From the NCBI GenBank assembly GCA_030625685.1, contig DAOUQJ010000006.1, forward strand, positions 1-64,000: a DNA stretch of 64,000 bases, in the 5' to 3' direction. Position 1 is the stretch's first letter, and every line of letters begins with the position of its first letter. The notes beneath the pieces were generated by a model. It ran no database searches. It worked only from the letters and a program-made list of their open reading frames with translations, and had not been told where the DNA came from. Source of the DNA: Oscillospiraceae bacterium (lineage in GTDB: Bacteria; Bacillota; Clostridia; Oscillospirales; Oscillospiraceae). This document shows, piece by piece, positions 45,443 to 55,200 of the stretch. The position numbers were made by a program, and so were the translations under genes.

Positions 45443-46606
45443 ATGAAAACAACTAAAATTATTGCTTTATTAATGGCGATAATGATGTGCGTAGCTCTAG
45501 TAGCTTGTGGAGGAAATGAAGCTCCACCAGAAGAAGACAATACAGAAGCTGCGACACTTGATCTAGGCTTTATTGGTCCACTTACTGGTCCTGCAGCACT
45601 TTATGGACAAACAACTTTGGCTGGTGCAAAAATTGCTGTTGAAGAAATCAACGCAATGGGTGGCATTCAAATCAATCTTAACCCAATGGATGATGAGCAT
45701 GACACAGAAAAAGCTGTGAATGCATATCAACAACTTCAAGACTGGAATGCAGATGCAATCATTGGTTGCGTGACAAGTGCACCATGTAATGCAGTTGCAA
45801 CTGAAGCATTTGCTGACCGCATGTTCATGCTAACACCTTCTGCTTCTTCTACAGCGGTTACAGAAGGTAGAGACAATGTGTATCAACTTTGCTTCTCTGA
45901 TCCAAACCAAGGATCCGCTTCTGCGCAATACATTGCAGAGCATGCATTGGCAACAAAAGTTGCTGTAATTTATAACAATGCTGACCCATACTCAACTGGT
46001 ATCTATCAAACATTTGTTGATGCAGCAGCAGAACAAGGACTAGAAATAGTTTCTACTACTACATTTACTGATGATACAAACGACTTTACAGTTCAAATCA
46101 AAGAAGCACAAGACAATGGTGCGGAACTTGTATTCCTTCCAATTTACTACACTCCAGCTTCTATGATTTTGAAACAAGCAAATGATATGGAATATGCACC
46201 AATTTTCTTTGGTTGTGATGGCCTTGATGGCTTGCTTGGTATTGAAGGATTTGACACAGCACTTGCAGAAGGCGTTATGCTTTTGACTCCTTTCTCTGCA
46301 GATGACCCAGATGCTGCTGACTTTGTTGCAAAATATGAAGAAGCGAATGGCGAAACACCTTCACAATTTGCAGCAAACGGATATGATTGTGTATATGCAA
46401 TGTATCAAGCATTCACTGGTGCTGAAATTGATTATGCAACATTGACAAGTGCAGAACAATGTGAGGCTTTGATTGCTCAATTCTCAAGCGCTGATTTTGC
46501 AGTGGATGGCATCACAGGTAAAAGCATGACTTGGGAAGCAACAGGTGAAGTTTCCAAAGCTCCAAAAGCAGTTGTTATTCAAGATGGTGTTTACGTTGGT
46601 ATGTAA
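45443..46606 (+). CDS. livK: Branched-chain amino acid ABC transporter, substrate-binding lipoprotein
   Basis: A periplasmic-binding-protein type I receptor for Leu/Ile/Val-type amino acids, lipid-anchored outside the membrane. The signal peptide ends in the lipobox LVAC with C22. The mature domain opens LGFIGPLTGPAALYGQTTLAGAKIAVEEIN, here noted by its core GPLTGPAALYGQ. At 387 aa it is complete. It precedes livHMGF, with a partial terminator between, so more of it would be made than of the membrane parts. Strong AGGAGG site and promoter. Confidence 0.94.
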   Translation: MKTTKIIALLMAIMMCVALVACGGNEAPPEEDNTEAATLDLGFIGPLTGPAALYGQTTLAGAKIAVEEINAMGGIQINLNPMDDEHDTEKAVNAYQQLQDWNADAIIGCVTSAPCNAVATEAFADRMFMLTPSASSTAVTEGRDNVYQLCFSDPNQGSASAQYIAEHALATKVAVIYNNADPYSTGIYQTFVDAAAEQGLEIVSTTTFTDDTNDFTVQIKEAQDNGAELVFLPIYYTPASMILKQANDMEYAPIFFGCDGLDGLLGIEGFDTALAEGVMLLTPFSADDPDAADFVAKYEEANGETPSQFAANGYDCVYAMYQAFTGAEIDYATLTSAEQCEALIAQFSSADFAVDGITGKSMTWEATGEVSKAPKAVVIQDGVYVGM

Positions 46607-46630
46607 TTTACCCGTTTAAAGCAATACAAC

Positions 46631-46660
46631 AGGGGGTTGCCGTCAAGGCAACTCCCTTTT
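46631..46660 (+). terminator. Attenuator-type terminator between livK and livH
   Basis: An 11-bp stem with one G-T pair (46631-46641 with 46647-46657), loop GTCAA, followed by TTTT. With a short T tract it should be leaky, giving livK-rich transcripts with read-through to livHMGF. Confidence 0.75.
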
Positions 46661-46673
46661 ACCGCGAATCGGG

Positions 46674-46727
46674 ATAGGGGCCGATGCTTGCTTCGGAAAT
46701 TTATGCGTAGTAGGCATGAGCTCCTAT
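46674..46727 (+). ncRNA. Possible three-way-junction RNA in the livH leader
   Basis: By eye this 54-nt segment folds into a three-stem junction. P1 is 46674-46680 with 46721-46727 (7 bp, one G-T). P2 is CCGA/TCGG (46681-46684 with 46693-46696). P3 is 46701-46706 with 46714-46719 (6 bp, one G-T). It is about 50 nt before the livH start, after the attenuator. It resembles no riboswitch I can name. Confidence 0.4.
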
Positions 46728-46774
46728 TAGAGGAGAAAACAGAGAATTGAAAGAAAGAGATAGAGGTGGATACG

Positions 46775-47656
46775 ATGTCATTTCTTAACTACCTAATTAG
46801 TGGTGTCAGTTTGGGAAGTATTTACGCAATTATTGCATTGGGATACACCATGGTGTACGGAATTGCAAAAATGCTGAACTTTGCGCATGGCGATGTTATT
46901 ATGATTGGTACATATTTTGCGTATTTTGCAACTACGTCGCATTCTTTGCCGCCAGCAATAGCGGTGATTGCAGCAATGTTATGTTGTACAATTTTGGGCG
47001 TTGTCATTGAGTTTTTAGCCTATCGTCCGCTGAGAGGGGCAACTTCGCTTGCTGTTCTCATTACGGCAATTGGTGTATCATTTTTCTTGCAAAATTTTGC
47101 ACTTATTCGTTGGGGTTCAAGCCCTAAGAACTTTCCTTCATTGGTTCCTTTTGATAAGGTATCGTTGTTCGGAGGAGATCTTATTATATCCGGTGAAGCA
47201 ATCACCACGATGCTTGCATGTATTTTTGTTATGATTGGGCTTAGTTTCTTTATTAAAAAGAACAAGCTTGGTAAGGCTATGCGCGCGGTTTCAGAAGATA
47301 GAGAAGCAGCTCAGCTCATGGGTATCAATGTAAACTATACAATTGCTATGACGTTTGCAATCGGTTCAGCTTTGGCTGGAATTGCAGGTGTACTTCTTTG
47401 CTCTATGTATCCTACGTTGTCTCCAACTACGGGAGCAATGCCAGGAATCAAAGCCTTTACAGCTGCGGTTTTTGGTGGCATTGGTTCTATTCCAGGGGCA
47501 ATGTTAGGTGGGATTCTACTAGGGATGATTGAAATATTTAGTAGAGCATATATTTCCACGCAGCTATCAGATGCGATTGTATTTGCTGTACTTATTGTTG
47601 TGTTATTAGTTAGACCAACAGGGCTACTTGGTAAAAAAATTCGTGAGAAAGTCTGA
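46775..47656 (+). CDS. livH: Branched-chain amino acid ABC transporter permease LivH
   Basis: A 293-aa integral membrane permease with about eight helices. Family motifs are SLGSIYAIIALGYTMVYGIAKMLNFAHGD in part (core GYTMVYG and NFAHGD) near the N-terminus, EDREAAQLMGIN (the cytoplasmic loop that meets the ATPase) and GGIGSIPGAMLGG. Start ATG 46775 has AGAGGTGG before it; the frame is open 9 bp further to a GTG. livM follows 9 bp after the stop. Confidence 0.95.
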   Translation: MSFLNYLISGVSLGSIYAIIALGYTMVYGIAKMLNFAHGDVIMIGTYFAYFATTSHSLPPAIAVIAAMLCCTILGVVIEFLAYRPLRGATSLAVLITAIGVSFFLQNFALIRWGSSPKNFPSLVPFDKVSLFGGDLIISGEAITTMLACIFVMIGLSFFIKKNKLGKAMRAVSEDREAAQLMGINVNYTIAMTFAIGSALAGIAGVLLCSMYPTLSPTTGAMPGIKAFTAAVFGGIGSIPGAMLGGILLGMIEIFSRAYISTQLSDAIVFAVLIVVLLVRPTGLLGKKIREKV

Positions 47657-47665
47657 GGTGGAGAT

Positions 47666-48757
47666 ATGAAGGAGAAAAGAATGAATCGTGGCGCTGTCAA
47701 TTCCTTTGTTAACTATGGACTTGTGCTGGCGTTTTATCTGATTGTACAAATACTCAGAGCCAATGGAGATCTTTCTAGAGCGTTTCAGGCGCAGTTAGTG
47801 CCAATCTGTGTCTATATTATTATGGCTATCTCATTAAATTTAGTGGTAGGCATTTCAGGAGAACTTAGCTTGGGACATGCTGCGTTTATGAGCGTTGGTG
47901 CGTTTACAGGTGTAGTTGTCTCTACGATGTTGGTTGATTCTGTTGCAAGTACACCTTTGCGTTTGGCAATATCAATTTTGGTCGGTGGTATTGCTGCAGG
48001 GATTGCTGGAATCTTTATTGGAATTCCAGTGTTGCGTTTACATGGTGACTATCTTGCGATTGTTACTTTAGCATTTGGAGAAATTATTAAGAATATTTTA
48101 AATACAGTTTATGTAGGGCTAGATAGTACAGGTTTGCATTATGGTATGACAAGTATTAATGAATTGGGAATGGATAGTGCAGGTAAGACGATTATCAATG
48201 GTCCTATGGGGGCAATGGGGATTGATAAGGCAAGTACATTTACTGCTGCGATTATCATGGTTTTAATTACTCTGTTTGCCATCCAAAATATGATTCGCAG
48301 CCGTTCTGGACGTGCAATTATGGCAATTCGTGACAACAGAATTGCTGCAGAAGCGAGCGGATTGAATGTCATGAAATACAAGATGATGGCGTTTGTGACG
48401 GCTGCTGCTTTTGCGGGAATGGCTGGGGTGTTGTACGCGCTAAACTATTCTACGGTTGTTCCTAAGAAATTTGATTTTAATACATCAATTCTAGTGTTGG
48501 TGTTTGTTGTGTTGGGTGGACTAGGTAATTTGCGTGGTTCAATGATTGCGACAGCTGTGCTCATAATATTACCTGAAATGCTACGGGAGTATCAGTTATA
48601 TCGCATGCTGATTTATTCAATCATTTTGATTGTGGTTATGCTGATTACAAATAATGAAAGAGCGCATGCAATCAAAGACCGACTTGTTGCCATTGTGGAA
48701 GATTACTTTAAGAAAATATTGGCTCCGATATTCCGAAGAAAGGGAGGTGCCAAATAA
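47666..48757 (+). CDS. livM: Branched-chain amino acid ABC transporter permease LivM
   Basis: The second membrane permease, 363 aa, about nine or ten helices. Motifs are NLVVGISGELSLGHAAFM, LRLHGDYLAIVTLAFGEI, DNRIAAEASGLN (ATPase-contact loop) and VVLGGLGNLRGS. Two starts are possible: ATG 47666 (after GAGGTGGAG) and ATG 47681 (after AAGGAG). Its stop overlaps the livG ATG by one base (TAATG). Confidence 0.95.
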   Translation: MKEKRMNRGAVNSFVNYGLVLAFYLIVQILRANGDLSRAFQAQLVPICVYIIMAISLNLVVGISGELSLGHAAFMSVGAFTGVVVSTMLVDSVASTPLRLAISILVGGIAAGIAGIFIGIPVLRLHGDYLAIVTLAFGEIIKNILNTVYVGLDSTGLHYGMTSINELGMDSAGKTIINGPMGAMGIDKASTFTAAIIMVLITLFAIQNMIRSRSGRAIMAIRDNRIAAEASGLNVMKYKMMAFVTAAAFAGMAGVLYALNYSTVVPKKFDFNTSILVLVFVVLGGLGNLRGSMIATAVLIILPEMLREYQLYRMLIYSIILIVVMLITNNERAHAIKDRLVAIVEDYFKKILAPIFRRKGGAK

Positions 48758-49563
48758 TGGGCAATCAAATTGAAAATAAAGAAGAGAGAATACCAATATT
48801 GGAGACTGTTGACCTTGGCATTGACTTTGGCGGATTAACGGCAGTTGATAATTTTAATATTTCAATTAAAAACGTGGAAATCGCTGGTTTGATTGGTCCA
48901 AACGGTGCGGGTAAGACGACGGTATTTAACCTATTAACAAAGGTATATCAGCCAACTAGAGGTAAGATATTGCTAGGCGGTAAAGATACAGCTTCAATGA
49001 ATACTGTTCAAATGAATCGCGCTGGTGTTGCAAGAACGTTCCAAAATATTCGTCTTTTTGATACTTTGACGGTAGAGGAGAACGTGAAGATTGGACTTCA
49101 TAATGAAATCCATTATAATTGGTTCGATGGTGTGTTCCGTACTGCGCGCTATTGGAAGCATGAAAAATATGCACATGAAAGAGCGATGGAACTGTTGTCA
49201 ATTTTTGATATGCAAGGCATGGCAAATCAAAAAGCAGGATCGTTGCCTTATGGTGCGCAACGTCGATTGGAGATTGTTCGTGCATTAGGAACCAATCCTT
49301 CGGTGCTTCTACTGGATGAACCAGCAGCCGGAATGAATCCCTCTGAAACTGCTGAACTTATGGAAAATATTCGTAAAATTCGTGATACATTTCAGATTGC
49401 AATTGTTCTCATTGAGCATGATATGAGTTTGGTCATGAATATTTGTGAAGAAATTGCAGTTTTAAACTATGGAAAAATAATTGCAAAAGGGACACCAGAA
49501 GAAATTCAGGCAAACCCTAAAGTTATTGAAGCATATCTTGGAAAACAAAAGGAGGAAGCATAA
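48757..49563 (+). CDS. livG: Branched-chain amino acid ABC transporter ATP-binding protein LivG
   Basis: A 268-aa ATPase. Walker A is GPNGAGKTTVFN, the Q-loop region FQNIRLFDTLTVEEN, a modified signature SLPYGAQRRLEIVRAL (the usual LSYG/LPYGxQRxLEIARAL of LivG proteins), Walker B LLLDEPAAGMNP and the switch histidine IEHDMSLVM. It ends one base before the livF start. Confidence 0.96.
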   Translation: MGNQIENKEERIPILETVDLGIDFGGLTAVDNFNISIKNVEIAGLIGPNGAGKTTVFNLLTKVYQPTRGKILLGGKDTASMNTVQMNRAGVARTFQNIRLFDTLTVEENVKIGLHNEIHYNWFDGVFRTARYWKHEKYAHERAMELLSIFDMQGMANQKAGSLPYGAQRRLEIVRALGTNPSVLLLDEPAAGMNPSETAELMENIRKIRDTFQIAIVLIEHDMSLVMNICEEIAVLNYGKIIAKGTPEEIQANPKVIEAYLGKQKEEA

Positions 49564-49564
49564 G

Positions 49565-50272
49565 ATGAGCATGTTAACTGTAAATGATATACACGTATAT
49601 TACGGTAGTATTCATGCGATAAAAGGTGTTTCCTTTGAAGTGAATGAAGGTGAAATAGTTACCTTGATTGGCGCCAACGGAGCGGGAAAATCAACGACGC
49701 TTAAAACCGTTTCAGCTATGATGAAGCCGAAAACAGGGACTGTGGTGTTTGATGGAAAGTCAATTGTTGGTATAAAGCCGCATTCTATTGTCAGCAGAGG
49801 TATGGCACACTGTCCCGAAGGTCGTCGTATTTTTCAACAAATGACAGTGCAAGAGAACCTTGAGATGGGTGCATATACTAGAGATAAAAACGAAATTGAT
49901 GATTCCATTGCTCATGTATATGAACTCTTTCCACGCATGAAGGAGCGCTTTAAACAGACAGCAGGGACAATGTCGGGTGGTGAGCAACAAATGCTGGCTA
50001 TGGGACGAGCTATGATGTCCAAACCAAAGCTATTGATGTTAGATGAACCATCTATGGGGCTAGCACCATTGCTTGTCGATGAAATATTTCGCATTATAGT
50101 GGAACTCAATAGGGCGGGGACGACTATTTTGCTTGTGGAACAAAATGCGCATATGGCGCTATCTATAGCACATCGAGGGTATGTGCTTGAAACTGGAAAA
50201 ATAACCACGACTGCGGATGCAAAAGTTTTGTTAGAAGACGAGGCTGTGAAAAAAGCATATCTAGGTGGATAA
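49565..50272 (+). CDS. livF: Branched-chain amino acid ABC transporter ATP-binding protein LivF
   Basis: A 235-aa ATPase. Walker A is GANGAGKSTTLKT, signature MSGGEQQMLAMGRAMM, Walker B LLMLDEPSMGLAP, switch histidine-equivalent VEQNAHMAL (Gln-Asn as is usual in LivF). Start ATG 49565 has AAAGGAGG 9 bp upstream; the frame is open further up inside livG but without a site. Last gene of the operon. Confidence 0.96.
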   Translation: MSMLTVNDIHVYYGSIHAIKGVSFEVNEGEIVTLIGANGAGKSTTLKTVSAMMKPKTGTVVFDGKSIVGIKPHSIVSRGMAHCPEGRRIFQQMTVQENLEMGAYTRDKNEIDDSIAHVYELFPRMKERFKQTAGTMSGGEQQMLAMGRAMMSKPKLLMLDEPSMGLAPLLVDEIFRIIVELNRAGTTILLVEQNAHMALSIAHRGYVLETGKITTTADAKVLLEDEAVKKAYLGG

Positions 50273-50281
50273 CTTGCTTTT

Positions 50282-50325
50282 AAAAGCTATTTTATTGTGT
50301 GACTTCACACAATAAAATAGCTTTT
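50282..50325 (+). terminator. Terminator of livKHMGF
   Basis: A 20-bp perfect stem (50282-50301 with 50306-50325), loop ACTT, ending in T7. Confidence 0.95.
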
Positions 50326-50326
50326 T

Positions 50327-50807
50327 TTATGATAATCACTTGTTTTTAAATATATATGTGAGAGTAATTTATATAAGATGCATCTGACGAAAAGGGGAAT
50401 TTGGTAGGAACAAGTTTTAATCTAGTTGTATAAAATGACGAAGAAATTTTGCAGTTAAAATATGTAAGAAATAAAGAGAAGAATGGAGTCTTACCGATAA
50501 AATACCCATAATTTTTCGAAAATACTGGATTTTGAATCCTAAGGTAGAATATAGTTACGTTGAGGAGCGTCGATAGCTACTGTTTTTCAAAAAAATGGAG
50601 GTGATATGCATCAAATGTGAAAAATTATATTTGTTTAAAATGTGCATTTCATTTTCAAAATGGAAATGGTATTATAGTCACATGTTACATAGGGACATGT
50701 TTTTTGTGCGCCAAAATGACAATTGTATCTATTTAAGTTAAAATTGTTGTTTTGCAGTGCATGAAGTCAGCCCTAATAATATTTAACTTTAATAGGAGGA
50801 CTCTTCA
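50327..50807 (+). other. Long leader/intergenic region before the aminotransferase
   Basis: About 480 bp, A/T-rich. It contains a strong isolated SD (GGAGGTGAT, 50598-50606) followed by a five-codon ORF, a 39-codon Cys-containing ORF (50617-50736, listed), and a small hairpin ACATGT/ACATGT (50680-50685, 50695-50700) followed by TTTTT. No convincing promoter could be fixed. A long transcribed leader is possible. Confidence 0.4.
50617..50736 (+). CDS. Possible small Cys-rich ORF, 39 aa
   Basis: Starts at GTG 50617; the nearest SD, GGAGGTG, is 13 bp upstream, which is long. The peptide has C-X2-C near its start (YICLKCAF) and C-X4-C-X2-C later (CYIGTCFLC), a pattern that could bind metal. No homologue known to me; it may be chance. 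Confidence 0.2.
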   Translation: MKNYICLKCAFHFQNGNGIIVTCYIGTCFLCAKMTIVSI

Positions 50808-52028
50808 ATGAAATTGAAAGACACAGGTTTGTCCGTAGCAGACATTAAAGCAAAAACTAAACAATACCATATTGAAACTTATGAACGTATGGATTTTCTT
50901 GCTGAAACAGCAAAAGGTGCATATATTTATGACCAAAATGGTGACGCTTACCTAGACTTCTATGCAGGTGTTGCTGTTAACTCCCTAGGTAGCTGTAATG
51001 ATGCAGTTGTAGCTGCTGTTCAAGAACAAGTTGCTCAAGTTATGCATACATTCAACTATCCTTACACAATTCCTATGGCTTTGCTTTCAGAAAAAATCTG
51101 TAAAGCTTCTGGCATGGATAAAATCATTTACCAAAACTCCGGTACTGAAGCTAACGAAGCTATGATCAAAATGGCTCGTAAATATGGTATCGACAACTTT
51201 GGTCCAAACAAATACCACATCATTACTGCTGAAAAATCTTTCCACGGCAGAACTTTTGCTTCAATGAGAGCAACAGGCCAACCTGATAGTCCTATCCAAA
51301 AAGGTTTCGGTGAATTGCCATCTGGATTTAGCTACGCTGAATTCAACAACCTTGAATCTTTCAAAGCTGCTTACACAGAAGACACAATTGCTATCATGAT
51401 CGAACCAGTTCAAGGTGAAGGCGGCGTCTTCCCTGCAACTCAAGAATTCATGGATGGCCTACGTAAATTCTGTGATGAAAAAGGCATCTTCCTACTACTT
51501 GACGAAATCCAAGCTGGCTGGAACCGTTGTGGTACATTTATGGGTTACCAAAGCTATGGCATCCAAGCTGACGGTTGTTCAATGGCTAAAGCTATGGGTA
51601 ACGGTATGCCTATCGCTGCTTGTGCTGCAAGTGAAAAACTAGCATCTGCATTTAACCCTGGTTCTCATGGTTCAACTTATGCTGGTAACCCAGTTGCATG
51701 TGCTGCTTCTAATGCTGTTTTTGATTACATGGAAGAAAACAACATTGGCGCTAAAGCTAAAGAAACTGGCGACTACTTCATGGCTGAACTAGCTAAAATG
51801 CCACATGTTAAACTAGTTCGTGGTAGAGGCCTATTTGTAGGTGTTGTTCTAGAAGACGGCATCAATGCAGTTGAAGTTAAACGCGAAGGCATTAAAGACC
51901 ATCTATTGGTTACAGCTATCGGTAGCAACATCATCCGTATGGTGCCACCACTAATCGTAACAAAAGAAGAATGTGACGAGTGTGTAAGACGTTTGTCCCG
52001 TGCTATCTCCAATGTTGCTGCTAAATAA
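50808..52028 (+). CDS. Class III PLP-dependent aminotransferase (ArgD/ornithine aminotransferase-like)
   Basis: A 406-aa aminotransferase of the acetylornithine/ornithine/4-aminobutyrate group. Motifs are YLDFYAGVAVNSLG, the PLP-binding QNSGTEANEAMIKMAR, FHGRTFASM, EPVQGEGGV, LLDEIQAG and Schiff-base lysine K261 in SMAKAMGNGMP. Substrate cannot be decided; no arg gene is near. Codon use is biased to AAC, ATC, TTC, GGC and GCT, more than in its neighbours, as in highly expressed genes, so it may be a major catabolic enzyme. AGGAGG precedes the start; a single-gene unit. Confidence 0.88.
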   Translation: MKLKDTGLSVADIKAKTKQYHIETYERMDFLAETAKGAYIYDQNGDAYLDFYAGVAVNSLGSCNDAVVAAVQEQVAQVMHTFNYPYTIPMALLSEKICKASGMDKIIYQNSGTEANEAMIKMARKYGIDNFGPNKYHIITAEKSFHGRTFASMRATGQPDSPIQKGFGELPSGFSYAEFNNLESFKAAYTEDTIAIMIEPVQGEGGVFPATQEFMDGLRKFCDEKGIFLLLDEIQAGWNRCGTFMGYQSYGIQADGCSMAKAMGNGMPIAACAASEKLASAFNPGSHGSTYAGNPVACAASNAVFDYMEENNIGAKAKETGDYFMAELAKMPHVKLVRGRGLFVGVVLEDGINAVEVKREGIKDHLLVTAIGSNIIRMVPPLIVTKEECDECVRRLSRAISNVAAK

Positions 52029-52052
52029 TTTAATAGTATAATTACTATTTAC

Positions 52053-52083
52053 AAAAAACTCCACCATTTAGGTGGAGTTTTTT
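52053..52083 (+). terminator. Terminator of the aminotransferase gene
   Basis: A 13-bp perfect stem (52053-52065 with 52071-52083), loop ATTTA, ending in a long T run. Confidence 0.93.
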
Positions 52084-52222
52084 TATTATTTAAATTTTAA
52101 CAACCCCTTTTGCTGCGTTAAAATTTAACTTGTTTTTTGGTGTTATTACCTCTTATAAAATTTAGACATATAACTTCATATCAAAGATGATGATGAGAAT
52201 ATGCAAACAGACGAAGAACAAA

Positions 52223-52256
52223 AAAGAGTCATCTCATTAGAATGAGATGACTCTTT
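52223..52256 (-). terminator. Terminator of pyruvate carboxylase gene
   Basis: A 16-bp perfect stem (52223-52238 with 52241-52256). On the minus strand it is followed by TTT beyond the stem, completing a T6 tract. It lies 26 bp downstream of the pyc stop. Confidence 0.85.
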
Positions 52257-52281
52257 GGGATGCTAGTTTAGTACGGTTAAG

Positions 52282-55200
52282 TTATTCTTCAGTTGCATCA
52301 TCAAGGGTGAAAGAGATGAGAAGGTCTTCATTGTTGACACGATCGCCAGCAGAGACGTATAGTTTATCAACCTTACCTGCAACATTGGACATGACCGTTG
52401 TTTCCATTTTCATAGCTTCTACAACCATGAGAGGCATATTTACAGTGACTTCATCGCCTTCTTTCACAAGTACTTGTGAAACTGTGCCTGGGATAGTCGA
52501 GCCTAGGTGGCAAGGGTTGTTTTTATCAGCTTTTAGTTTTCGATCAGATACAACTTCAAGATTTTTATCCAAAATAACGATATCACGTAACATACCATTG
52601 ACTTCAAATTGTAATGTGCGGTTGCCTTCGTTATCTGGCTCTGATAGCTCAATAAACTTAATGATCAGATTTTTACCTTGGTTGATTTGAATTGTGGTTT
52701 CTTCGCCTTTGCTCAAACCATAGAAGTAAACATGGCTTTCAAGACGAGTTACGTCGTTGTATGCTTCAAAGTGCTCACAGTAGTCTTCATAAACTTTTGG
52801 ATATAGTGCATAGCTGACTGCTTTTTGGTTCATGACATCTTCGCTGAGGTTTGCGAAATCAAACTTCTCAATGAGGTTACGTTTGATTTCTTCAAAATCA
52901 ACTTCTGGTAGAAGAGTGCCTGGGCGTTCGGTAATTGGTTCAATATCTTTGAGAACAATTTTTTGTAACTCTTTAGGGAAGCCACCATCAGGTTGACCAA
53001 TCATGCCTTTGAAGTAGTCAACAATTGACTCAGGATAAGAAATGTTTGCACCTTCTGTGAGAATGTTGTCCATGTTTAGGCCATTTTTTAGCATGAAGAT
53101 TGCTAGGTCACCAACAACTTTTGAGGTAGGTGTAACTTTAACAATATTGCCAAGTAGAATGTTAGCTTGGCGGTAAAGTTCTTTGATTTCTTCAAAGCTA
53201 TCTTTTGAACCCATTTCTGTTACTTGCGCAAGCAAGTTAGAGTATTGTCCACCTGGAATTTCGTATTTATAGATTTGAGCGTTAGGAGCAATCATACCAC
53301 TTTCAAAAGAGCGGTACACTTTTCTAACATGCTCATAATAACGACTGAGTACGTCTAGATTTTCAAAGTCAAGACCTGTATCACGTTCAGTTCCTCTCAG
53401 AGCTTCTACAACAGCATTCATAGATGGTTGACTTGTACAGGAGCTCATGGATTCGATTGCAAGGTCAACAATGTCCACACCTGCTTCAGAAGCTTTTAGA
53501 ACTGTTGCAACACCAGCACCAGTTGTGTCATGTGTGTGAAGGTGAACTGGGATGCTAAGTTCGGATTTCAATGCGGATACTAGTTCATAAGCTGCATATG
53601 GCTTGAGAAGACCTGCCATATCCTTGATGGCAAAAATATGACAACCAAGCGCTTCAAGTTCTTTTGCTTTGTTGAGGTAGTAGTCCATGGTGTACTTGGT
53701 TTCATTTGGATTTAAAAGGTCGCCTGTGTAGCAGATGGTACCTTCAACAATTTTTCCTGTTTTGAGTGCTTCTTCAATTGGCATCTTCATGTTTTCTATC
53801 CAGTTTAGGCTATCGAAAATGCGGAAGATATCAACTCCACGTTCACCAGCAAGGCGGATAAATTCACGCACAACATTATCAGGATAGTTGCTGTAACCAA
53901 CAGCATTAGATGCGCGGAGTAACATTTGAATGAGGGTATTTGGCATGCGCTCGCTCAATAGTTCAAGACGTTTCCAAGGGGATTCTTTGAGGAAACGATA
54001 AGTTGTATCGTAAGTAGCCCCACCCCATGCTTCAACAGAAAATGCGTTTTGGAAAAATGAGTTTGTAGCACGGGCAGCACCAGCCAAATCTTTTGTACGC
54101 ATACGTGTTGCCATTAAGGATTGTTGGGCATCGCGCATGGAAGTGTCGGTGACATATAGTTTTTTCTCTTTGAGAATGTTTTGTGTAAATTCTTTCGCAC
54201 CGAGTTTTAAGAATTCATCTTTTGCGCCATATACTGGTTTAGTATTGTCATATACAGGCAAGACACGGTCTTCAAATACAGGTTTTTCGCACCCGCTGGC
54301 ATTGACAATTTTATCACCCAAAAATTCAAGGATTTTTGTAGCTCTATCTTGGCTTCGGCCGAGCATGAAAAGTTCAGGTGTTTCTTCAATGAAGGTAGTA
54401 TAACAATCACCATTGCGGAAGGTAGGATTGTTGATAACATTGATAAGGAAGGGGATATTAGTTTTAATGCCGCGAATACGCATTTCGCGCATTGCACGTA
54501 AATTTTTCTGTGATGCACCTTCAAAAGTGCGATCATATGAAATGATTTTGACAAGCAGGCTGTCATAATACGGAAGAATTTCAGCACCACTATATGCGTT
54601 GCCACCATCTAATCGAACGCCGTTACCGCTTCCAGAACGATATACAGAGATTTTTCCTGTATCTGGAAGGAAGTTGTTAGCAGGATCTTCGGTTGTAACA
54701 CGTGTTTGGATGGAATATCCATTCACTGCAATAGAGTCTTGTGAAGAAATATTGATTTCAGGGGAGTTGAGTGGATATCCTTGTGCAATCAGGATTTGAG
54801 CTTGTACAAGATCAATTCCAGTCACCATTTCTGTGACAGTATGTTCCACTTGAATACGTGGGTTCATCTCAATGAAATAGGGATTATTGTCGGCGTCAAC
54901 AAGAAATTCAAGTGTACCAGCGTTGAGATAATTTACTTGTTTGGATAGGCGAATGGCACTATCAAAAATGACTTGACGTGTTTCCTCAGGTACACTAAAA
55001 GCAGGTGCATATTCTACCACTTTTTGGTGACGTCTTTGCACAGAACAATCGCGGTCGTAGAGATGTACGATATTGCCATACATATCGCCTAGAACCTGCA
55101 CTTCAATATGTTTTGGGCTTCTGAGGTACTTTTCGATGAAAATACGGTCATCGCCAAATGCTTTTTTTGATTCATCTCTAGCTTCTTTATATTCTTTAGG

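Noticed and set aside
50540-50590. A riboswitch (c-di-GMP type) in the aminotransferase leader
   Set aside because: Some stems can be drawn around 50553-50580, but no conserved aptamer sequence matches.
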